A stretch of DNA of 33,441 nt from Verrucomicrobiaceae bacterium (GTDB lineage Bacteria > Verrucomicrobiota > Verrucomicrobiia > Verrucomicrobiales > V1-33): the NCBI GenBank assembly GCA_027486335.1, contig JAIXPK010000081.1, positions 1 through 33,441 on the forward strand. Direction: 5' to 3'. The position numbers and the translations under genes were made by a program. Positions 24,733 through 33,411 of the stretch are shown piece after piece. Each line of letters opens with the position of its first letter. The stretch's first letter is position 1. The notes under the pieces were generated by a model that did not search any database, was not told the DNA's origin, and was given only the letters and a program-made list of their open reading frames with translations.

Positions 24733-26385
24733 CTACCTACCTCCCAGATACCCCCGCGCCAGCACCTCGCCCAATGCCCTGATCCCCGCCGCCGTGATCA
24801 CCAGTTGTTCCACCTGCACCGGCAGATCGAACGCCTTCAGGTGAATCACCCCCCGGTCCTCAGCCGCCAGCGCCGCAATCTTCCCCGTCACATCCATCCG
24901 ATTCAGACCCTTCGAATCCGTCGGCGGCTGCTGACTGACATACCATTTCAACCCGGGCAGCCCCAGATCCTCCCGGCTCTTCACCACCATCGCCTGCAGC
25001 CACTTCGCCGCATTGCTCCGGTATGGCCAGAACGACATGTCGTTCTCTCCCGCATGATAGAAAAGACCCGCCACCTCCACCTCGTGCCCCTTCGCTTCCA
25101 GTTCCTTCACCGCTTCCCTCACAAATGCGATGAACTTCGGATACACATGCCGCGACACCGCACTCGTGCCCTCCGGCGTCCAGTCGTTCATCTGTGATCC
25201 ACTGTCCGTGAACTTCGCCACCGCCACATTCCCCCCCACCTTCCCCTCCAGCGCCGCCCCTAAACTCAACTCCGGTCCAAACGTGCCATAGAACCCCGCT
25301 GGTCCCAACGGCTCCCACCCGTCCGACACCTTGTACCCGCCCCCGACGCTGTACTTGTACGCCACCCGCGGGTTGTCCTCGGCTAGCTTCTCCCCACCCG
25401 GCATCCGCTTCAGATCCTCCGTGAACGCCCGCTCCCCTTCCATGTTACGGTGCCCCGCCAGCACAAACAGCTTCACCTTGCTCCCCTTCTCATACGGCCA
25501 CACCTTCAGCGGCCGCGCCGTCCCTACCGGTTTCCCGATCGCCCGCAGATAAGCATCCGCATGATTCACCCCATGCTCCAGCTGCCCCAGCGTCCCGTAA
25601 TGATAGTGCAGCCCCTCGCCCCCGCCGATCTCCACCGCGTCGTGTGACGTCGGCACATAATCCGCTAGCTCGTCCGCATCCGTCACCGCCCGCTGCCCGG
25701 TCCGGATCGCATCCATGTTCTCCCGGTTGTCCATCCCCCACACCGTCTTCGTGCAAAGCTCACCCACATAAAACCGCAACCCCGGCACCCCGAGGTCCCG
25801 CCGCCAGCTCGCCACAAATCGCTTCAGATTCTCCCCGTACGCCGGCCGGAACTTCTCATCAAACATGTCGTTCTCACCCTGATGCCACATGAATCCCTCC
25901 ACCCGGTAAGGCACCTTCCGCTTCTCCAGCTCCGCCAGCGACGACCGCACCAACTCCAGCGCCAGCGGATAAAGCTTGAACCCCGTCGGTTCGTCAGGAT
26001 TCCAATCCCCGCCCAGCGTCGTCCCCCCGGCCGCACACTTGATGATCGCCACCGGCGCTCCCGTCTCCTGCACCACCCGCCTCGCAAAACTCAGCTCCGG
26101 CCCCACCACGCCACCAACCGGCTGCAGCGCCACCCAACCCTTCGACTCCTCCTTCTCCTCACGCCCCAGATTGTACGAAAACAACACCTTCTCCTGCGGC
26201 GCATCCAGTCCCGCAAACGGCGGAAACTTCCCGATGTCCTTCACCTTCGAATCCGACCCCACCATGTTCGACTGCCCGGCAAAGATGAACACCCTGACCG
26301 TTTTCACATCCGCATCACCAGCCGCACTCGAACGCACCGCCGGCAGCACCAGCAGCAACCCAACAATCAGACGCAGGCTTTTCAT
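24733..26385 (-). CDS. Secreted tandem SASA-family (carbohydrate esterase 6-like) protein, 550 aa
   Basis: Start ATG 26385 is chosen because a purine-rich site GGGGGA lies just upstream and a signal peptide follows (SLRLIVGLLLVLPAVRSSAA). SASA domains are SGNH-type esterases that remove acetyl groups from sugars. Domain 1 (about 30-285) keeps the nucleophile block FAGQSNM (Ser39), HQGEND (168-173) and a likely catalytic histidine in GEGLHYH (about 258-262). Domain 2 (about 303-550) keeps the fold phrases LAGHRNMEG and HAGENDM, but its nucleophile position is Arg313 and its end lacks a matching Asp-x-x-His, so it is probably inactive and perhaps binds substrate. Last gene of the minus-strand operon, 93 bp after the DUF6288 gene; fits deacetylation of a polysaccharide outside the cytoplasm. 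Confidence 0.9.
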   Translation of the reverse strand: MKSLRLIVGLLLVLPAVRSSAAGDADVKTVRVFIFAGQSNMVGSDSKVKDIGKFPPFAGLDAPQEKVLFSYNLGREEKEESKGWVALQPVGGVVGPELSFARRVVQETGAPVAIIKCAAGGTTLGGDWNPDEPTGFKLYPLALELVRSSLAELEKRKVPYRVEGFMWHQGENDMFDEKFRPAYGENLKRFVASWRRDLGVPGLRFYVGELCTKTVWGMDNRENMDAIRTGQRAVTDADELADYVPTSHDAVEIGGGEGLHYHYGTLGQLEHGVNHADAYLRAIGKPVGTARPLKVWPYEKGSKVKLFVLAGHRNMEGERAFTEDLKRMPGGEKLAEDNPRVAYKYSVGGGYKVSDGWEPLGPAGFYGTFGPELSLGAALEGKVGGNVAVAKFTDSGSQMNDWTPEGTSAVSRHVYPKFIAFVREAVKELEAKGHEVEVAGLFYHAGENDMSFWPYRSNAAKWLQAMVVKSREDLGLPGLKWYVSQQPPTDSKGLNRMDVTGKIAALAAEDRGVIHLKAFDLPVQVEQLVITAAGIRALGEVLARGYLGGR

Positions 26386-26478
26386 AGATTCCCCCACCTT
26401 CTCCCCGCTTCCTCCCTCCCGCACAATCCAATTCACTCAACCCGCTGCACCTCTTTCCACCCCACCCACCACCGCTCG

Positions 26479-28896
26479 TCACCCTTCCCCATCCTTCAAA
26501 CCCACCAACTCCGGCGTCTCCGTCGACGCCTCGATCTCCGCAATCGTGTCGCGCACGCACTTCGCCTTCCTCCTCATCAGCTCCCGCGGGAAATCCTTCT
26601 CATCATTCGCAAAATACTCCGCAATCTTCCTCAGCTCCGGAATCACCGCCTTCGCATGCGTCCCGTAACTCACCAGCACCTTCATCAGTAACGGCGTCCG
26701 CTCCTGACTATCCCACGGATTCTGATCCCTCGTGTATTGCACACACGCCCCGATCCCTTCCGCAATCCGATGCTTCGCCAGCAACCGCAAACCCTCCACC
26801 CGGATCCCATCCGCAAACATCTCCCCGCTCGGCGCAGGCGCGGCCACCGCCTCGTAGATCGCCGGCAGCAACGGCCGGATCTCCTCAGTCGATAGGTTCC
26901 GGTACACCGACCCTATCGCCCCGCGCGCCCGACCATCCTGATTCTTCAACCCAGCCCTCACCGCCTTGTACAACGCCTCGCGGTCCACTCCCTTCAGCGA
27001 ACGACTCAGCATCCCGTTCCCATGCTCCCCATTCGTATCGAACAACGCAAAACACAGATACCGCTGCTGCATCCCCCGCGGATCCTTCTCCGCATCCACC
27101 TGCGCCAGCAGTTCCAGCAGCTGCGGCACCGCTCCCGCCGCCGCCTCCCCAATCCCCGCTAACGCCTCCGCCGCCTTGATCCGCTCCCACAAATCATCCG
27201 CACTCAGCCGCAACCGCAGCGCACCAACCGCCGCCTCGCCTCGCCCGCCTAACTCCGCCAGCGCCTGACACGCACCATAGCGGCTCTCAATCTTCGGCGA
27301 CTCCAGCAGCTTCAGCAAATCACCCACCGGCACATCCTTCCGCCGCGCCATCGCCTTCGCCGCCCGTTCCCGCACCACCGGCGACCAGCTCCCTAGCCGC
27401 TCCAGCAGCTGCTCAAAAGTCAGCTTTTCGTACACACCATACCGGTCACGGTCACTCCACCCCCGCCCGTCGCTGATCAGCGCCTCCGCACCAGCCGCAT
27501 CCACCTGCGGCACCCCGCCCGCTCGCTTCCCCGTCAGAAAAATCTTCTTCAGCGGCATCGCATACGCCAGCAGATAACCGCCACTCGCATCCCAACCCGC
27601 ATAACTGTCCCGCTCCGCCTCCGGCGGCCCCTGATGCGGAAACGCCCCGTCCCATCGCCGCGCCAGATCACCATACCATCCCCCGAACTCCCGCATCCAC
27701 GCCCCCGCCGCCTGCGGACCCGACTGCGCCACTCCTGGCATCGCCCAAAGCATGTTGAAGAAATTCCCCGTATGCCCCGTGTCTCGCTCCGCCCCGTGCG
27801 ACGCCACACTCATCCGCGAAAAGAACTCCGCTCCCTTCGTCTCGCCTAGCAAATTAAACAGCACCGCCGCCATCCCGCACTTCCCGTTGTCATCATGGTT
27901 CTGAATCCACGGATGGTGATCCCCATACGGAATCGCTCCCTTCCCGATGTAAAACCGCAGCAATCGCGCACTCAGCTCGATCGCCCGCCCCACCTCCGGA
28001 TCCTTCACCCCGGCCTCCCGCGCCAGCACCAATCCCATCGTCAGCGGCAACCCCGGCGAGTTCATCATCCCATACCCGCCAAGCCGACCATCACCCTTCG
28101 CAAACCCGTGCCCCCACGACCCAACCGCACTCTGCCCCTTCGCCGCCTCCAGCGCCAATCGCCGCAACCCGGGCATCGCCGCCTCATCACCCGTCGCTAG
28201 CACATACTCCGCCAGCAGGATCATCACATAACCATAGTGCCACGTCTGCATCGAATCCGCCTTGAATCCCGCCGCCCATTCCACCTCCCGCTTCACTAGC
28301 GGAAGATACTCCGCCTCGCCGCTCGCCAGCAGCGCCAGCGCATTCAGCGACCGCTCGATCGGATCCTTCCCCTCAGCCTCCGCTGCCCTCGCCGCCAGTG
28401 CCTTGCATCCCAACTCAAGAATCCGCTTCGACTTCTCACAATCGTACGGAGCCGTCGCCCCGTAACTCCCCAGCACCGGCAACTTCAAAACCACTTCCTC
28501 ACTCTTTCCCTCACGCCAGCGCGTCACGGCCAGCTTCCCACCACCCGCCGCCGTCTCCGCCGCCGTCACCGCCTTCCCCATCTCCATCCGAGGGTCCACC
28601 GAAAACACCTTCCCCCCAACCCCGAGAATCACATCCCCAACCTTCATCAACCCATCCGCCGGCGACCCCTTCGCCACCTCCGTCACCGCAATCTGCCGCG
28701 CCGCCGTCGTCGCCATCCCCTCACTGAACATCCAACCCCGCAATCCCGTCGGCCCCAGATTCCAATCATGCTCCGCCCGCGCCGGTATCGCCTCGCCCTT
28801 CGTAAAGTCAGGATTCTTCAGCTCCCCGGCAGCCATCACCACCTGCGGTGCCGCACTCAGAATTGTTAGTATGGTTGCAAGGATCAGCTGCTTCAT
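26479..28896 (-). CDS. Exported DUF6288-type protein with PDZ domain and HEAT repeats, 805 aa
   Basis: ATG 28896 begins a signal peptide (KQLILATILTILSAAPQVVMA); the ATG at 28932 would add 12 hydrophilic residues and is less likely. After HDWNLGPTGLRGWMF, typical of the DUF6288 family as I recall it, a PDZ domain (about 65-140) includes VAKGSPADGLMKVGDVILGV. The middle (about 150-480) is alpha-helical with conserved Trp/His/Gly patches (GSWGHGF, GDHHPWIQNHDDNGKCG) and recalls terpenoid-cyclase/lyase-like toroids. HEAT-type helical repeats follow (about 500-640). Biochemical role is not known. It sits between the sulfatase (180 bp upstream) and the SASA esterase (93 bp downstream), so involvement in envelope polysaccharide handling is plausible. 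The 180-bp spacer shows nothing distinct. Confidence 0.85.
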   Translation of the reverse strand: MKQLILATILTILSAAPQVVMAAGELKNPDFTKGEAIPARAEHDWNLGPTGLRGWMFSEGMATTAARQIAVTEVAKGSPADGLMKVGDVILGVGGKVFSVDPRMEMGKAVTAAETAAGGGKLAVTRWREGKSEEVVLKLPVLGSYGATAPYDCEKSKRILELGCKALAARAAEAEGKDPIERSLNALALLASGEAEYLPLVKREVEWAAGFKADSMQTWHYGYVMILLAEYVLATGDEAAMPGLRRLALEAAKGQSAVGSWGHGFAKGDGRLGGYGMMNSPGLPLTMGLVLAREAGVKDPEVGRAIELSARLLRFYIGKGAIPYGDHHPWIQNHDDNGKCGMAAVLFNLLGETKGAEFFSRMSVASHGAERDTGHTGNFFNMLWAMPGVAQSGPQAAGAWMREFGGWYGDLARRWDGAFPHQGPPEAERDSYAGWDASGGYLLAYAMPLKKIFLTGKRAGGVPQVDAAGAEALISDGRGWSDRDRYGVYEKLTFEQLLERLGSWSPVVRERAAKAMARRKDVPVGDLLKLLESPKIESRYGACQALAELGGRGEAAVGALRLRLSADDLWERIKAAEALAGIGEAAAGAVPQLLELLAQVDAEKDPRGMQQRYLCFALFDTNGEHGNGMLSRSLKGVDREALYKAVRAGLKNQDGRARGAIGSVYRNLSTEEIRPLLPAIYEAVAAPAPSGEMFADGIRVEGLRLLAKHRIAEGIGACVQYTRDQNPWDSQERTPLLMKVLVSYGTHAKAVIPELRKIAEYFANDEKDFPRELMRRKAKCVRDTIAEIEASTETPELVGLKDGEG

Positions 28897-29076
28897 CGGT
28901 TTGTCTTCGTGCTCTGTTGAAATGTCATTCACCGAACCGTCCCCCGGAATCTCTCCCGGAACCCTCCCGCCCAGTTCGCTTCCTCCATCCTTACCAGCAG
29001 CTTCCCGAAAACAAAACCTTTTCCTCCGACACCCACCTGCCCGGCCTCCACCCTGGTCAACCCCATCCGCCCAGCC

Positions 29077-30630
29077 TCACCGACCCGCCCGACTCCGCCC
29101 CGCCGCCACCGTCGCCACCGTCGCCTCCAGCAACCCCCGCAACTCCTTCACCTTCTCAGGCTCCTCCTCATAAAGGTTCTTCGTCTCACCCGGATCCAAT
29201 TCAAGATTGTACAACTGACACGGCGCGTCCGGCATCGCGTCCGGCACCTCCAATCCCTTCAACTCCGGAACCTTCCCATACCGATTCCCCCCGGAACCCG
29301 CATGATTCAGAAACTTCCACTTCCCCTGCCGAATCGAAAGCGTCTTCGCTCCGCCAAACGCCTGCACCAGCAGATACGGCCGAATCGGCCCCGCATCCTC
29401 CCCTCGCCACGCCGGCAGCATGCTGAAACTGTCCTCCGCCGCCCCATCCGGCAGCTCGCACCCGATCACCTCCGCCACTGTCGCCATCACATCCGTCAGG
29501 CTCGTCAGCTGCCCGCTCACCGCACCCGTCTTCACCCGCCCAGGCCATCGCACCAGCAGCGGCACGCGGTGCCCGCCCTCCCAGCTATCCCGCTTCACCC
29601 CCCGCCACGGCCGCGCCGCGTCATGCCCATGGTCCTCCCGCATGTGCACCACACTCGTCGTCTCCGGCCCATTGTCACTCGTCACCATCACCACCGTCTC
29701 CCCAGTCACTCCTAACTGATCCAGCGTCTCCATCAACTGCCCCACCACCCAGTCAAACTCATGAATGAAATCCCCGTGCGGCCCCGCCCCAGACTTCCCC
29801 TGAAACTCCCGCGCCGCAAACGACGGCAGATGCACCGCCTGCGCGGCATGATACAGAAAGAACGGCTTCCCCGGCGTCTCCCGCACATGCGCCTCCAGAA
29901 ACTCCCGGCTCTTCCTCAGAAACACCAGATCCACTTCCTCCATCGGAAAATCCGGCGCAATCACCCCACTCCGGCAGTCATTCGCATACGCATGCTTCGG
30001 CAGCTTCCCACGGTCCAGCAACCCTACAGGCACCACCGGCACCCTGTCATTCTCGATAAACGCATACAGCCAGTCCGTCGTCGGACAGCACGCCGTCCCG
30101 AAAAACCGATCAAACCCATGATCCACCGGACCGCCCTCAACCCGCCGCCCGAAATCCACCCGCCTCACCGCCTCCACCCCATTCCCCCTAACCTCACGTC
30201 CGTCTCCATCTCGGAACGTCAGCCCCACATGCCACTTCCCCACACACGCCGTCGCATACCCCTTCGCCCGCAGCATCCCCGGCAGCGTCAACCGCCCCGC
30301 CGCAATCAATGAAGGCCCGCCCACTCCATCAAACACCCGCCCGCCATTCGGCACCCGAAACGCCATCTGCCCGGTCATCAGGCTGTAACGCGACGGCGTA
30401 CACACCGTCGCCGGACTGTGCGCATCCGTAAACCTCATCCCCTCACGCGCCAGTCGATCCATGTGCGGGGTCTTCACCTTCGCCTGCTCATTATAACATC
30501 CCACATCCCCATACCCAAGATCGTCCGCAACGATCAGTACCACGTTAGGCCTCTCCCCCGACCGCACCTCCCCACTCAACAGCAACACCAGCACAGCACA
30601 GACCAGTTTCGGCAGGGTCATCGTCTTCAT
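29077..30630 (-). CDS. Exported sulfatase, S1 (formylglycine) family, 517 aa
   Basis: Removes sulfate esters, probably from sulfated glycans, outside the cytoplasm. A signal peptide (MTLPKLVCAVLVLLLSG) precedes the sulfatase core. The metal-binding pair D36-D37 lies in VADDLGYGD; the maturation motif CTPSR is at 77-81, where Cys77 should become formylglycine; GKWHVG (131-136) supplies Lys and His; TSDNGPE near 317-323 supplies the other metal ligands. It ends with the usual ELDPGETKNLY C-terminal subdomain. Start ATG 30630 with an alternative three codons on. It needs a true formylglycine-generating enzyme or anaerobic AtsB, neither encoded here; the SUMF1-like domains at 3.3-7.4 kb lack the required cysteines. 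67 bp downstream of the TlpA-like gene, same strand. Confidence 0.95.
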   Translation of the reverse strand: MKTMTLPKLVCAVLVLLLSGEVRSGERPNVVLIVADDLGYGDVGCYNEQAKVKTPHMDRLAREGMRFTDAHSPATVCTPSRYSLMTGQMAFRVPNGGRVFDGVGGPSLIAAGRLTLPGMLRAKGYATACVGKWHVGLTFRDGDGREVRGNGVEAVRRVDFGRRVEGGPVDHGFDRFFGTACCPTTDWLYAFIENDRVPVVPVGLLDRGKLPKHAYANDCRSGVIAPDFPMEEVDLVFLRKSREFLEAHVRETPGKPFFLYHAAQAVHLPSFAAREFQGKSGAGPHGDFIHEFDWVVGQLMETLDQLGVTGETVVMVTSDNGPETTSVVHMREDHGHDAARPWRGVKRDSWEGGHRVPLLVRWPGRVKTGAVSGQLTSLTDVMATVAEVIGCELPDGAAEDSFSMLPAWRGEDAGPIRPYLLVQAFGGAKTLSIRQGKWKFLNHAGSGGNRYGKVPELKGLEVPDAMPDAPCQLYNLELDPGETKNLYEEEPEKVKELRGLLEATVATVAAGRSRAGR

Positions 30631-30697
30631 TCAGACGCCCACCCTACTCTCCGCCAGCAGTCTTGTCACCCTCCCTCTCGCAACCACCACACCCCTC

Positions 30698-31846
30698 CTA
30701 CTTCCCATCACCCGGCTTCCCGTCACCAGACTTCCCGTCACCCGCAGCCTCCCTCATCTTGCCCACGAATTCACTGAATGTCTGCGGCTCCCCCTTCTCA
30801 TAACTCTCCGCAAATCCCTTCAGCGCCGCCTCGGGAATCACTCCCATCCCCATTCCCGTCACCGCCTTCGCCGCCACCTTCGCCTCATCTTTCCTACCCA
30901 GCCTCCACAACCCCTGCGCCAGCGCAATCTTCTCAAACGGCCCCATCGCCTGCCGCTCCTCACCCGGCTCATCACCAAGGCTCTCCACCGCCGCCTCAAG
31001 CGCCTTGACCGCACCCGCATCTTCCGTCCCCCCAATCATCTCCACCACCATCATCGCCGCCGCCCGATTCATCATGCCGGCCCCGTCGCCCCGCAGCAGC
31101 GCCGTCACCGCTTCCCACCGCTTACGCTTCGCCGCCAGCACACACTTCAGGTACCCGAGCATCTCATGATCGGGATCAAGGGCCTCGAGCTTCCCTAGAT
31201 TCTCTTCCGCCTTGCCTTCATCCCCCTCAAGCGCCCCGGAGAAGTCCGCGATCAGCAACGCAATCTCCTCCTTGCTGCCTTCCGCCTTCCGCAACCGCTT
31301 CAGCAACGCCTCCTCCCGCTCCCCTCCAGCCAGCAGCGCCTCCACCATCTCCTCCTTCAATGACGCCGGATGAATCCCGAACAGAAACTTCCCGTCCTTC
31401 ACCACAAACGCATACGGAATGCTCTTGATCCCCGTCGTTTCTAGCCAATCCCGCTCGAACACCCCGCCCTTCCCCACATACGCCACCGGATAAGACATCC
31501 CTTTGCCCTTCTTCTTCGCAAACGCCGCCGCCTTCTCCCGTCCATCCTCAAACACATTCATCCCGAACACCTCAAGCCCCTGCTCGTGGTACTTGTCGAA
31601 CAGCTTGTCCATGTGCGGAATCGCCGCCACACACGGCCCGCACCACGTCGCCCAGCACTCAAACACATACACTTTCCCAGGCACCCATCGCTCCGGCGCA
31701 GCTCCCGTCACAAAATCCGCCTTGCCCACCGCATCAGGCACCACCGCATCCCCCGGACTCAGCGCCATCACAGGAAGGGCCGCAGCAATCGCCAGCAAGG
31801 CAGTGATCAGTACTCTTGGTGTATTCTTCATAATCTTATTATTCAT
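30698..31846 (-). CDS. TlpA-like exported thioredoxin-fold protein with helical C-terminal region, 382 aa
   Basis: Start ATG 31846 overlaps the sigma-factor stop (ATGA), indicating coupling; ATG 31831 is an alternative that gives a tidier signal peptide (KNTPRVLITALLAIAAALPVMA). The thioredoxin domain (about 35-175) has redox motif WCGPC (68-72) preceded by FECWAT, and a cis-proline region SIPYAF, as in TlpA/ResA reductases that work in the periplasm. A helical region follows (about 175-365) with repeated small helices like TPRs, and a low-complexity GDGK tail. It probably reduces or guards disulfides in envelope proteins, perhaps the exported enzymes downstream. No lipobox at the cleavage site. 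Confidence 0.9.
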   Translation of the reverse strand: MNNKIMKNTPRVLITALLAIAAALPVMALSPGDAVVPDAVGKADFVTGAAPERWVPGKVYVFECWATWCGPCVAAIPHMDKLFDKYHEQGLEVFGMNVFEDGREKAAAFAKKKGKGMSYPVAYVGKGGVFERDWLETTGIKSIPYAFVVKDGKFLFGIHPASLKEEMVEALLAGGEREEALLKRLRKAEGSKEEIALLIADFSGALEGDEGKAEENLGKLEALDPDHEMLGYLKCVLAAKRKRWEAVTALLRGDGAGMMNRAAAMMVVEMIGGTEDAGAVKALEAAVESLGDEPGEERQAMGPFEKIALAQGLWRLGRKDEAKVAAKAVTGMGMGVIPEAALKGFAESYEKGEPQTFSEFVGKMREAAGDGKSGDGKPGDGK

Positions 31847-33411
31847 CGGATCGGCTCAGGAACAAGCTTCAGCAGTCTCTGCAACGTGCGCTCCTCCTGA
31901 GCCTTCGCGCGCTCGTACGCCTCCGTCTGCTCCGGCGTCAGCACCGACCGCAGCATCTCCTCCTCCGCCCCGGATGCATCCTTCCCAGCCTCCGCCGCAC
32001 CCCCTTCCCCTAACCGCGCCGCCGCCGCCCGCTGAAAAAGCACATCCCTCTGCTCAGCCGTAAGATCCACATAACGATCCGCAGCCCTCACCGCGTCATT
32101 CCCAGCATCCTCCGCCGCCGCCACCCGGCGCGACTGCCTGACCTCCGCAAACCTTCCAAACTGCTCTTCAGTCAGGATTCCCCGCAGCGCTGCATCGTCC
32201 ACTTCAAGCTCAATCCCCTCAGCCGCCGCCAACCGGTCCCGCTCCTCCTGACTGAAACTCGCAGGGTCCACACTGCCGCGCCGCAGCGCCCCCTCCACAA
32301 CCTCCCGCATCGCCTCCGTCTGCACCCGAATCCTCTCCCCGATCTCCGCCCTCAATCTCGCCTTCTGCCCCTCCGTCAATCCAGACACCGTCGCACAAAA
32401 CCGACTGAACAGCCTCTCAACCCGCAACTCCGCCTGGCTGTCGATCACCTCAAGAACCATCTCCCTCGATATCGCCGGATCCAGCCCCACCCCCGCCTCC
32501 ACTCCCTCTCTGCGCCCACGGAAAACCGCCGCCGTCAGCACCGTCGCCCGACGCTCCTCACCGGCGGCCCCGGCCGTCCGCTCCCGCACGCCCGTCGGCA
32601 CCGTGCCAGCCCGACCCGCCTCCAGTTCCCGCCTCAACACACCATTCTCCCGCCACAGCATCCCCACCGGAACCGCCGCCATCAGCACCGCCGCCACCGC
32701 CACCTTCAACCCCATCGATCCCCCCCAGACTCCCATCACCGCACCTCCCCTCCCAACCCCCTCAACCCTCGCCGCTTCCCGCAGCGCCCCCCCAGCCAAC
32801 TCCGCCGCCGACGCCGGCCTCACACTCAATCCCTCAGCCGTCACCACCGCCGCCACCGACCCCGCCGACGTCATCATCCCCCGCCCGCGCAATACCACCC
32901 CCAGTCGCTGCACCGTCCGCTGCAGCCGCTTCTTGCACGCCTCCTCACTCGTCCCCTTCGCCACCGCAATCTCCCTGACACTCTCTCCCTCGAAATACCG
33001 CCGCACCACCAGCTCCCTCTCCTCCTCGTTCAACCGGCTCATCGCCAGATCAAGCTGCGGAAGCACCTCCAACGCACCCGGCACCTCCCGCCGCCCCACA
33101 GCCTCAGCATCATCCCGGAACTTCTCCAGCACTCTCCGGTACCGCGCCGCCTTCCGCGACGCATTGCGCGCCTCCAGAAACGTCGTCCGGTGCAGCCACC
33201 CTGCCACCGCCTCATGCCCCAACTCTCCCGCCTTCCGCGCAAGAATCGCAAACACCGTCTGCGTCACCTCATCCGCCAGCGCCGCATCGCCAGTCGCCCG
33301 CAGCACCACCCCGCGCATCATCGGCGCATGCCTCTCCACCATCTGCCCGAACGCGTCCTCGTCGCCTGTTCGCGCAAATCGCTCAAGTAATGCCGCGTCG
33401 GTTTCCATCAT
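31843..33411 (-). CDS. ECF sigma factor with membrane anchor and long C-terminal extension, 522 aa
   Basis: Residues 1-175 form an ordinary ECF sigma factor: region 2 (FGQMVERHAPMMRGVVLRAT through LADEVTQTVFAILARKA) and region 4 with the recognition helix in REIAVAKGTSEEACKKRLQR. An Ala/Gly linker, one membrane helix (about 233-253, GLKVAVAAVLMAAVPVGML) and about 270 further residues follow, mostly charged helices with repeated phrases such as GLTEGQKARLR, ILTEEQFGRFAEVR and DLTAEQRDVLFQ. This tail resembles zinc-resistance/CpxP-type LTxxQ helices and should lie outside the cytoplasm, so the protein may combine sigma factor and sensor/anti-sigma. Start ATG 33411 or 33408; the promoter is at or beyond the window edge. 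It heads the operon. Confidence 0.9.
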   Translation of the reverse strand: MMETDAALLERFARTGDEDAFGQMVERHAPMMRGVVLRATGDAALADEVTQTVFAILARKAGELGHEAVAGWLHRTTFLEARNASRKAARYRRVLEKFRDDAEAVGRREVPGALEVLPQLDLAMSRLNEEERELVVRRYFEGESVREIAVAKGTSEEACKKRLQRTVQRLGVVLRGRGMMTSAGSVAAVVTAEGLSVRPASAAELAGGALREAARVEGVGRGGAVMGVWGGSMGLKVAVAAVLMAAVPVGMLWRENGVLRRELEAGRAGTVPTGVRERTAGAAGEERRATVLTAAVFRGRREGVEAGVGLDPAISREMVLEVIDSQAELRVERLFSRFCATVSGLTEGQKARLRAEIGERIRVQTEAMREVVEGALRRGSVDPASFSQEERDRLAAAEGIELEVDDAALRGILTEEQFGRFAEVRQSRRVAAAEDAGNDAVRAADRYVDLTAEQRDVLFQRAAAARLGEGGAAEAGKDASGAEEEMLRSVLTPEQTEAYERAKAQEERTLQRLLKLVPEPIR

